From contig OMWE01000019.1 of the NCBI GenBank assembly GCA_900314685.1, forward strand, positions 1-50,433: a stretch of 50,433 nt of DNA. The letters are read 5' to 3'. The notes beneath the pieces were generated by a model. The model was not told the origin of the DNA. It worked only from the letters and a program-made list of their open reading frames with translations, and searched no databases. Source of the DNA: an uncultured Actinomycetes bacterium. GTDB taxonomy: Bacteria; Actinomycetota; Coriobacteriia; Coriobacteriales; Atopobiaceae. The translations under genes and the position numbers were made by a program. Positions 43,661 to 50,433 of this stretch are shown piece by piece (position 1 is the first letter of the stretch; each line of letters opens with the position of its first letter).

Positions 43661-45955
43661 CTACATCAAGTCTTGTGCGTCCACGTCCACCGAGACGCTC
43701 ACACCGCGCGGAGGCGCGGCCGCTTGCACGCAGGCGGCGATCAGCGGCCCCGGGTTTGAACCGACGGGGGACTTGACCAGCACGTGCCGACGGAAACGGT
43801 CCTTCACGCGGGCCTTCACACAGTCGGCGGGACCGACGACCTCCCACCCGCGGCCGACCGCCGCGCGCAATCCGTCGGCGATGCGGTCGGTGCAAGCACG
43901 CACCGCACGTTCGTCTTTGCCCCAGACGAGCACGTTGGAAAGCCGGCTGTAGGGCGGGTAGCCCGCCTCGGACCGTGCGGCGAGCTCGGAGGCCGCAAAG
44001 GCGTCGCGGTCGTGCGTCGCCACGCATGCCACCGCCGGGTGCCCGGCCCAGTAGCTCTGTATGATCACCTCGCCCGGCCGCACACCGCGGCCCGCGCGGC
44101 CCGCCACCTGCTCGAGCAGGTCGTACGTCCGCTCCGCAGCTCGGAAATCGGGCAGCTTGAGCGTGGTGTCGGCATTGATCACCCCCACGAGGGTGACCTC
44201 CGGGAAATCGAGCCCCTTTGCGATCATCTGCGTGCCGAGCAGGATGGCGCAGTCCGCCGCATCGAACCGCTCGAGCAGCTCCTGATGGGCGTTCTTCCGG
44301 GCTGTGGTGTCGGCGTCCATACGGATGACCTCCACGCCCTCCCCCGCGGGGCCGAGGCCCGCGAGCAGCATGCCTAGTTCGTCTTCCACGCGCTGGGTGC
44401 CGATGCCGTATGCGCCGATGTAGCGGCTCCCGCAGCTGGGACAGGAGGTGAGGTAGCCGGGCCAGCGCCGGCCGCAGCTATGGCACACGAGCTCGTGGGT
44501 GCGTTCGTGATAGGTCAGCGCGGTCGAACAGTGCGGGCACTCCGGCACGCAGCCGCAGTCCTGGCACATGAGGAAGCTCGCGAAGCCGCGGCGATTGAGC
44601 AGGAGGACGGCCTTTTCGCGACGGCGGACCACCCCCTCGATCGCAGCCGTGAGCGGGACGGAAAAGACCGCCTGCTGGCTTTTGGGCTGCTTGGTCATAT
44701 CGACGATCCGCACGGTAGGCAAGACGGACGTACCGGGTCGTTCCGGCATCCGTACACGCGTCCAGTGGGCGCCGCCAAAAGCACCCTCGCGGCAACGCTC
44801 CAGGCTCTCGAGCGAGGGGGTCGCAGACCCCAGCACGAGGGCGCATCCCCGCTCACGCGCCATGTGCGCCGCGACCTCGCGTGCGTGGTAGCGAGGGGCC
44901 GTGTCCTGCTTGTAGGTGCCCTCGTGCTCCTCGTCGATCACGATGAGCCCGAGGTCGGGCACGGGAGCAAAGAGGGCCGACCGCGCGCCGACCACCACGT
45001 GGGCCTCGCCCCTGCGCGCCAGGTCCCACTGGTCGTAACGCTCTCCGGTCGACAGCCGCGAGTGCAGCACGGCCACATCGTCGCCGAACCGACTGCGGAA
45101 ACGCCCGACGGTCTGGGCCGTGAGCGAGATCTCAGGTACCAGGACGAGCGCGCTTTTGCCCTTTGCGCGCGTATGCTCGATCGCGTCGAGGTAGACCTCG
45201 GTCTTGCCGGAGCCCGTCACGCCGTCGACCAGCACAACGTCACCGCAGGCAGCCTCACGCGCCTGATCGATCGCGGCCAGCGCCGCCCGCTGCCCCGCGG
45301 TCAGCGCGTGCGGTCGGGCGGCTCGGGCGCTGGAGAGCGTCGTGGTCTCTCCCCCGCGCACGCGGCGGCGCACCTCCACTGCGACGACGCCCCTCTTTGC
45401 AAGCGCGCGCACCGACGCGGCGGCTCCCGGCAGCATTGCGCCGAGCTCGGCCATGCGCACGGGTCCCGCAGCCAATGCCGTGAGCACCTCGCGCTGTTTG
45501 GTCGCGTTTTTCCTCGGGGTAAAAGCGGACGCTCCTGTCGACAGCCGCACCCAGCGGTCGTCGACGGGACCGGCCTTCTCATTCACGAGCGTCCAGTCCC
45601 CTGTGTCCGAGCGCACCACACGCGTCCGCTGCCCAGGCGCGAGGAAGGGATGCAGCGCGGTCGCGAGCGGGCACGCGTACTCTTCCGCCATCCACAGGGC
45701 CACGCGCGCCCCGGCGGCGTCGAAGGCCGAGGACGCCAGCACCTGTTTGATAGGCAGAATCTTTTCGGCCGGGACCCCGGCGGGCGGCTCTTGCGCGAGC
45801 GACACCACATAGCCGACCACAGCGCGGCCGCTGAAGGGCACAAGCACCGTCGCGCCCACCTCGACGTGCGCGGCGAGCGCATCCGGCACAGCATAGTCGA
45901 ACGCCCGGTCCAGCCCGCGCGTCGGTATGTCCACCACCACGCTTGCGTACCGCAC
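43661..45955 (-). CDS. priA: Primosomal protein N' (replication restart helicase PriA)
   Basis: 764 residues. The N-terminal DNA-binding domain is followed by the helicase with Walker A GVTGSGKTEVY and DEEH box VIDEEHEGTYK. Two zinc clusters follow (CQDCG...CPHC and CHSCG...CPSC), then GRGVRPGEVIIQ. It reloads the replisome at collapsed forks, complementary to RecG in this window. The GTG start at 45955 has GGGGGAAGG close by. It begins 9 nt after the ABC exporter gene, so it is probably co-transcribed with it. Confidence 0.96.
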   Translation of the reverse strand: MRYASVVVDIPTRGLDRAFDYAVPDALAAHVEVGATVLVPFSGRAVVGYVVSLAQEPPAGVPAEKILPIKQVLASSAFDAAGARVALWMAEEYACPLATALHPFLAPGQRTRVVRSDTGDWTLVNEKAGPVDDRWVRLSTGASAFTPRKNATKQREVLTALAAGPVRMAELGAMLPGAAASVRALAKRGVVAVEVRRRVRGGETTTLSSARAARPHALTAGQRAALAAIDQAREAACGDVVLVDGVTGSGKTEVYLDAIEHTRAKGKSALVLVPEISLTAQTVGRFRSRFGDDVAVLHSRLSTGERYDQWDLARRGEAHVVVGARSALFAPVPDLGLIVIDEEHEGTYKQDTAPRYHAREVAAHMARERGCALVLGSATPSLESLERCREGAFGGAHWTRVRMPERPGTSVLPTVRIVDMTKQPKSQQAVFSVPLTAAIEGVVRRREKAVLLLNRRGFASFLMCQDCGCVPECPHCSTALTYHERTHELVCHSCGRRWPGYLTSCPSCGSRYIGAYGIGTQRVEDELGMLLAGLGPAGEGVEVIRMDADTTARKNAHQELLERFDAADCAILLGTQMIAKGLDFPEVTLVGVINADTTLKLPDFRAAERTYDLLEQVAGRAGRGVRPGEVIIQSYWAGHPAVACVATHDRDAFAASELAARSEAGYPPYSRLSNVLVWGKDERAVRACTDRIADGLRAAVGRGWEVVGPADCVKARVKDRFRRHVLVKSPVGSNPGPLIAACVQAAAPPRGVSVSVDVDAQDLM

Positions 45956-45964
45956 GCCTTCCCC

Positions 45965-47809
45965 CTATGCGAACTGGCTGCGATAGAGCTCGGCGTACGC
46001 GCCGCCCCGCTCCATCAGCTCACGGTGATTGCCCTGCTCGATGATGGTGCCGTGGTCCATCACCAGGATGAGGTCCGAGTCCACGATGGTCGAGAGACGG
46101 TGCGCGATCACAAAGCTCGTGCGGCTCTCCATGATGGCCTCCATCGCGCGGACGATGGCCTGCTCGGTGCGGGTGTCGACGCTCGACGTCGCCTCGTCGA
46201 GGATGAGAATCGCAGGGTCGGTGAGCATAGCGCGGGCGATGGTCAGCAGCTGACGCTGGCCCTGCGAGAGGTTCTCGCCGCCGTTCTCGATCATGGTGTC
46301 GTACCCGTGCGGGAGCGTGTGCACAAAGAAGTCCACGTGGGCGGCCCGTGCCGCGGCCTCGATCTCCTCGCGCGTGGCCCCAGGGTGACCGTAGGCGATA
46401 TTGTCGGCGATCGTGCCCTCATACAGCCACGAGTCCTGCAGCACCATGCCGAACTGCCGGCGCAGGTCCGTGCGGGTCATCCGATGGGTGTCGACGCCGT
46501 CGAGCGTGATCCGCCCGCCGTCGATCTCGTAGAAGCGCATGAGCAGGTTGATCAGGGTCGTCTTGCCCGCACCGGTCGCGCCGACGATCGCCACCTTCTG
46601 CCCCGGCTCGGCCGTGAAGCTCACATCGCGCATGAGCGTGTTGTCGGGCGTGTAGCCGAAGCGCACGTGTTCAAAGACGACGCGGCCGCGCGTGGGGCAC
46701 GCGGGCAAGACGGGCTCTGCGGGATCAGGCTCGGCCTCTTCCGCGTCCAGCAGCACAAAGACGCGCTCTGCTGCCGCCAAAGCACCTTGCAGCATGTTGA
46801 GGGTCATCGACATCTGCGTGAGCGGGTCGGACGCCGTGAACATATAGCCGAAGAAGGCCTGGAACCCACCGACGCTCATGGTGCCGCCGACCACCATGCT
46901 GCCTGCGAGGAGTCCGACGGCGACCTGGCCCAGCCGCATGACAAAGCGCGTGGCGGGGCCGATGGCCTCCGTGAGGAAATCGGCATGCGCGCTCTCGCGT
47001 GCGAGCTCGTCCGCATCGGCCTGCATCGTTGCGAGCGTGGACTCCTCCAGGCCGTATGCAACGACCACGGTGCGACCGCTGTAGTCCTCCTCGATCTCGC
47101 CGGTGAGCCGTCCCATCGCATCCTGGCGCCGGGCCGCCACCTTGAGCGTGCGCGCGCCCGCCCACCGGGTCAGCAGGAGAACGACCGCCGCAAACACCAA
47201 AAAGACGAGCGTGAGGCGCGGACTCGCGACGGTCATGAGCACAATCGCCCCGCCAAACGACGCGACCGCCATCAGCAGCTGCAGCACGCCGCGTTGCAGG
47301 ACCTCCGAAACCTTGTCGAGGTCGTTGGTCGCGCGGCTGATGGTGTCGCCCGGCTGGTGCCGGTCGAAGTAAGAGAGCGGCAGGCGCGCGACCTTGGCGC
47401 TGATCTGCTTGCGCAGGCGCAGGTTGAGTCTCTCGGCAAACGAGGCCATCACAAATATCTGGGTGGAGTAAAAAGCCCAGGCGACGGTCCAAATGCCGAG
47501 GTAGAAGAGAATTTCCTCGAGGCCGTCGCCCCATGTCACGCGGAAGGGCGTACCGGCGACGAAGTGAGCCTTTATCTTTTCCCAGAGCAGGTCAATCAGG
47601 CCACCCGAGTACGCTGTCGCCCATAGCTGCATCGCGACGCCCAGCACCGCGCAGACGGCGGCGATGATCAGACGCCACCGCTCGTCTTTGGCTTCGAGCC
47701 ACAGTCGCCTGGCAGTGCCAGCGGCGTCCTGGGGTGTGTCCTCATCGTTTCCGCTCGCCGCATCCGTATCGGAATACGACGCGTTCTCGAGCTCCTCTTC
47801 GCTACTCAT
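45965..47809 (-). CDS. ABC exporter subunit with full catalytic site
   Basis: 614 residues. An acidic N-terminal tail of about 40 residues precedes six membrane helices. The ATPase domain has Walker A GATGAGKTT, a non-canonical signature LSQGQRQ (Gly replaced by Gln), Walker B ILILDEATSSVD with the catalytic Glu, and the H-loop VIAHRLS. It pairs with the upstream gene to form a heterodimeric multidrug- or lipid-type exporter. ATG 47809 overlaps the upstream stop by 8 bp and has GGAGG 7 nt upstream. Substrate unknown. Confidence 0.93.
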   Translation of the reverse strand: MSSEEELENASYSDTDAASGNDEDTPQDAAGTARRLWLEAKDERWRLIIAAVCAVLGVAMQLWATAYSGGLIDLLWEKIKAHFVAGTPFRVTWGDGLEEILFYLGIWTVAWAFYSTQIFVMASFAERLNLRLRKQISAKVARLPLSYFDRHQPGDTISRATNDLDKVSEVLQRGVLQLLMAVASFGGAIVLMTVASPRLTLVFLVFAAVVLLLTRWAGARTLKVAARRQDAMGRLTGEIEEDYSGRTVVVAYGLEESTLATMQADADELARESAHADFLTEAIGPATRFVMRLGQVAVGLLAGSMVVGGTMSVGGFQAFFGYMFTASDPLTQMSMTLNMLQGALAAAERVFVLLDAEEAEPDPAEPVLPACPTRGRVVFEHVRFGYTPDNTLMRDVSFTAEPGQKVAIVGATGAGKTTLINLLMRFYEIDGGRITLDGVDTHRMTRTDLRRQFGMVLQDSWLYEGTIADNIAYGHPGATREEIEAAARAAHVDFFVHTLPHGYDTMIENGGENLSQGQRQLLTIARAMLTDPAILILDEATSSVDTRTEQAIVRAMEAIMESRTSFVIAHRLSTIVDSDLILVMDHGTIIEQGNHRELMERGGAYAELYRSQFA

Positions 47810-49607
47810 CGACGCCACCTCCCCTCGTCTGGGACTCCTCGATCTCGCGATAGGCATCGCAGGTCTCCATGAGCTCGTCGTGCGTGCCGATACCGACGAC
47901 GCGCCCCTCTTCGAGCACGACGATCTGCGAGGCATCGCGGATGGTGCTCACGCGTTGGGCGATGAGCAGCGTGGCCGCGTCGGTGAGCTCGCCCTTGAGG
48001 GCATGGCGGAGGGCCGCATCGGTCTTGAAATCGAGCGCCGAGAAGGAGTCGTCAAAGACATACAGGTCGGCCTTGCGCACGAGCGCACGGGCGATGGCCA
48101 AGCGCTGGCGTTGGCCTCCCGAGAAATTCTTTCCGCCCTGGGAGACGCGCGACGCGAGGCCGTCCGGCAGCTCCCGCACAAAGGTCGCCTGTGCCACGTC
48201 GAGCGCATGCCAAAGCTCCTCGTCTGTCGCATCCGGCGCTCCGTGGCGGAGGTTGTCGGCGATGGTACCTGAAAAGAGCCAGGCCTGCTGCGGCACATAG
48301 GCCACATGCGCCCGCGCCTCGCGCTGAGGCAGGCTACGCAGGTCGTAGCCATCGACCAGTATCGCGCCGTCCGTCACGTCAAAAAGGCGCAGCAGGAGCT
48401 TGGCGATCGTTGACTTGCCCGAGCCGGTGTTGCCGATCACAGCCGTCGTCTCCCCGCGCCTGAGGGCAAAGGTGAGGTCGCACAGGGTGTCTTCGTCGGC
48501 GTCATCGAAACGGAAGCTCACGTGGTCGAGCCGCACCACCTCCCGAGTCTCGTCGGTACGCGCCGTGAGCTTGCGGTGATGCTTTTCCGCGTCGGGGGCG
48601 TCCTTCACGCGCGGCTCGAGGTCGAGCACCTCGACCGCGCGGGCCAGGCAGGCGCGCGCACGAGGAATCTGCAGCAGCGCGAACTGCGCCATCATCATCA
48701 TGAACATCACGATCATCGCGTAGTTGACCAGCGCGGATATCGAGCCGATCTGCATCGCGAGCGCACCCACGCGGTTGGCGCCGACCCAGGTGATGAGCAC
48801 CTCTACGCCGTTCATGAGGAAGAAAGTGAGCGAGTCGGCCAGCGTGAAGACGTAGTTGACGCGGATCGCGCTCCTCGCGTAGCCCTCGAAGGTCGTGTCC
48901 AGGCGCTCCCGGTCCATACGCTGGCGACCGAAGGCACGGATCACACGCACGCCTGTGATCGACTCGCGCAGGCGCGTGTTCATGGCATCGACCAGCTCCT
49001 GCATCCGCATAAAGATGGGCGTGGCGCGCATGATCGCGAGCGCGGTCACCACTAGCATCATCACCGTCACGAACAACAGCACGACCCCCATCTGCCAGTC
49101 CGTGGCGAAGGACAGCGCGATGGCGACCACGCAGGCCACGGGCGCAGGCGCGAGCATCACAAAGGACATCATGAGGGTCTGTTGCACCACGTTGGCATCG
49201 CCCATGGTGCGGGTGATCATCGAGCCCGTCCCGATACGCGAGAAGTCCGCGACCGAGAGCCCGAGGGACTTCTTGTAGACCGCCATACGCAGGTCGCGGC
49301 CCACATTTGCGGCCAGGCGGCTCGCCATATAGTACGAAGCTATGCAGCCGCCCGACCCCGCAATCGCGGCGACCAGCATGCGGGCTCCGTGCACGCCCAG
49401 ATCGGCGCCCTGCCGCGATATTGCCGCGTTGACCATGGCCGACAGCTCCGTCGGGATGTAAAGCATGCCGATCACGTCGCTCATGAGCAAGAGAAGCGTC
49501 GCCACCGCCTGCCAGCGGTACGGCTTGAGAAGACGGACGAGCAGCCTGACCGTCTCTCGCTTGCCCAACATGGGCTCATTCTCGGTTGTCGTATCCACCT
49601 CCGCCAT
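47802..49607 (-). CDS. ABC exporter subunit with degenerate catalytic site
   Basis: 601 residues, six membrane helices and an ATPase domain with Walker A GNTGSGKST, signature FSGGQRQ and Walker B YVFDDSFSALD, where the catalytic Glu is Asp. The H-loop reads IAQRVS, with Gln in place of His. These changes mark the non-hydrolysing half of heterodimeric exporters. First gene of its transcript. A G8 tract lies directly before the ATG (49610-49617) in place of a normal ribosome site. Confidence 0.93.
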   Translation of the reverse strand: MAEVDTTTENEPMLGKRETVRLLVRLLKPYRWQAVATLLLLMSDVIGMLYIPTELSAMVNAAISRQGADLGVHGARMLVAAIAGSGGCIASYYMASRLAANVGRDLRMAVYKKSLGLSVADFSRIGTGSMITRTMGDANVVQQTLMMSFVMLAPAPVACVVAIALSFATDWQMGVVLLFVTVMMLVVTALAIMRATPIFMRMQELVDAMNTRLRESITGVRVIRAFGRQRMDRERLDTTFEGYARSAIRVNYVFTLADSLTFFLMNGVEVLITWVGANRVGALAMQIGSISALVNYAMIVMFMMMMAQFALLQIPRARACLARAVEVLDLEPRVKDAPDAEKHHRKLTARTDETREVVRLDHVSFRFDDADEDTLCDLTFALRRGETTAVIGNTGSGKSTIAKLLLRLFDVTDGAILVDGYDLRSLPQREARAHVAYVPQQAWLFSGTIADNLRHGAPDATDEELWHALDVAQATFVRELPDGLASRVSQGGKNFSGGQRQRLAIARALVRKADLYVFDDSFSALDFKTDAALRHALKGELTDAATLLIAQRVSTIRDASQIVVLEEGRVVGIGTHDELMETCDAYREIEESQTRGGGVDE

Positions 49608-49870
49608 CGCCCCCCCCGCGTCGGATCATGGCGTACATCACGGAGTAGAGTCTATCACCCAGTGGGGACGCAATCATCCGATTGCGCTTCCGCAGCGGCC
49701 GCCATTCGCGGCGCGGATGTCCTGGCAAAGGTTTCTAACGCATAACGCATTTGTTCCGACTCAGGCACAGATGCATGAAAAAAATCAACCACCCTCTAGA
49801 ATCTCCAACATGCTCATGGACATCTGGGCGTCTAGCCTTTTTGTCTGCAACCCAGGACTTGGAGGTAATC
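49608..49870. other. Divergent intergenic region between exporter and importer genes
   Basis: 263 bp. It contains the G8 tract next to the exporter start and a perfect hairpin CGCAATC-ATCC-GATTGCG (49669-49686). There is an AT-richer stretch with TAGAAT around 49797 that could be a -10 for the plus-strand gene. No T-box or known riboswitch core was recognised. Confidence 0.4.
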
Positions 49871-50433
49871 ATGAACAACATCTCGAGGCGCTCCTTTGTC
49901 GCCGGCGGCACCCTCGGCCTTCTCACCCTCGCCGGATGCGGCGGCTCCGGCAGTGGCTCGGCCGGTTCTTCTTCTACCGACGGCGATGACAAGACCTACA
50001 AGATCGGCGTGCTGCAGCTCACCGAGCACCCCGCCCTCGACGCCGCCAACGACGGCATCGTGGCCGCCCTGGACGACTCGGGCATCAAGTACGAGATCGA
50101 TCAGCAGAACGCCCAGAACGACCAGTCCGCCTGCGCGACCATCGCCTCCAAGCTGGTCGGCGACGGCGACGACCTCATCTTTGTCATCGCCACCCCCGCC
50201 GCCCAGGCCGTGGCCGCGGCAACCCAGGACATCCCCATCGTGGGCACCGCCATCACCGACTACGCCGCCTCCGGCCTGGTAGCCGACAACGACGCGCCCG
50301 GCGGCAACCTCACCGGCTCCTCCGACATGAACCCCGTCGACGAGCAGATCGCCATGCTGCAGAAGGTCCTGCCAGACGCCAAGCACGTCGGCATGCTCTA
50401 CTGCACCGCCGAGGCCAACTCCGTGATCCAGGT
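49871..50433 (+). CDS. ABC importer substrate-binding lipoprotein (ABC_sub_bind family), truncated
   Basis: Open from ATG 49871 to the window end, about 188 residues. It has an N-terminal signal with lipobox LLTLAGCGG (lipidated Cys about residue 23) and a Ser/Gly linker. The mature part starts KTYKIGVLQLTEHPALDAANDG and continues IATPAAQAVAAATQDIPIVGTAITD, typical of the family that includes TrpX-like tryptophan/tyrosine-binding proteins. GGAGG lies 5 nt upstream. Permease and ATPase genes are expected downstream. The ligand cannot be told; an aromatic amino acid is a family-based guess. Confidence 0.9.
   Translation, partial: MNNISRRSFVAGGTLGLLTLAGCGGSGSGSAGSSSTDGDDKTYKIGVLQLTEHPALDAANDGIVAALDDSGIKYEIDQQNAQNDQSACATIASKLVGDGDDLIFVIATPAAQAVAAATQDIPIVGTAITDYAASGLVADNDAPGGNLTGSSDMNPVDEQIAMLQKVLPDAKHVGMLYCTAEANSVIQ

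Noticed and set aside
44480..47626. 1048-residue open frame on the plus strand
   Set aside because: It spans the antisense of priA and the exporter gene across a gene boundary, with no domain similarity.
1..50433. Prophage, IS, CRISPR, toxin-antitoxin or defence system
   Set aside because: No repeats, transposase, integrase, cas-like or toxin-like proteins were found on either strand; nearly every stretch is explained by housekeeping genes.

Overview
The window is about 50.4 kb of gene-dense, high-GC bacterial chromosome made almost entirely of housekeeping genes. It contains no IS, prophage, CRISPR, rRNA or tRNA that I can see. Gene content and protein style point to Actinobacteria, class Coriobacteriia (a Collinsella/Olsenella/Atopobium-like genus). 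Supporting signs are a high-GC genome that carries Firmicutes-like gene orders, a class III (Firmicutes-type) fructose-1,6-bisphosphatase, a transcriptional T-box before ileS, and an IMP dehydrogenase of the unusual Tritrichomonas-like type. The genus is an inference; no marker search was possible.

Layout. 1-2.9 kb (minus): infB (start only), nusA and rimP, the classic rimP-nusA-infB operon without ylxR, behind a good promoter and a leader hairpin. 2.9-4.4 kb: an L,D-transpeptidase. 4.5-10.3 kb (minus): leuS, guaB and a membrane GT2 glycosyltransferase. 10.3-15.1 kb (minus): ileS-lspA-rluD, preceded by an Ile T-box leader and leading into the glycosyltransferase. 15.2-18.2 kb (plus): class III fbp and a membrane acyltransferase. 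18.4-22.1 kb (minus): ftsH and a second L,D-transpeptidase. 22.2-23.1 kb (plus): a SpoU/TrmH RNA methyltransferase.

23.1-38.7 kb (minus) is a long conserved 'superoperon': rpmB, asp23, fakA-like, recG, rsmD, coaD, a coiled-coil protein, a DUF177/YceD protein, rpmF, plsX, acpP, rnc, smc, ftsY, ffh. Overlaps and short gaps suggest coupled expression. Within it, intrinsic terminators after rpmB, after rpmF (24 nt before plsX) and, strikingly, a tandem pair inside the 5' end of the recG reading frame appear to tune the output of each segment. 38.8-39.0 kb: a FmdB-type zinc ribbon protein. 39.2-40.6 kb (plus): a fusion of a HAD phosphatase with thiamine pyrophosphokinase, converging within 2 bp on rsmB. 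40.6-49.6 kb (minus): a heterodimeric ABC exporter pair followed by priA, def, fmt and rsmB. 49.9 kb to the end (plus): start of a lipoprotein substrate-binding component of an ABC importer.

Functionally the region covers translation (initiation factor, two aminoacyl-tRNA synthetases, L28, L32, Fmt/Def, rRNA modification), the SRP pathway (Ffh, FtsY), lipid synthesis (PlsX, ACP, FakA-like), chromosome maintenance (Smc, RecG, PriA) and cell-wall/envelope functions (two L,D-transpeptidases, GT2, acyltransferase, LspA). No obvious new defence or mobile system is present. The most interesting points are regulatory architecture (T-box, tandem terminators, shared promoter-proximal motifs), the HAD-TPK fusion, the Tritrichomonas-like IMPDH and a Cys/His motif at the NusA C-terminus.
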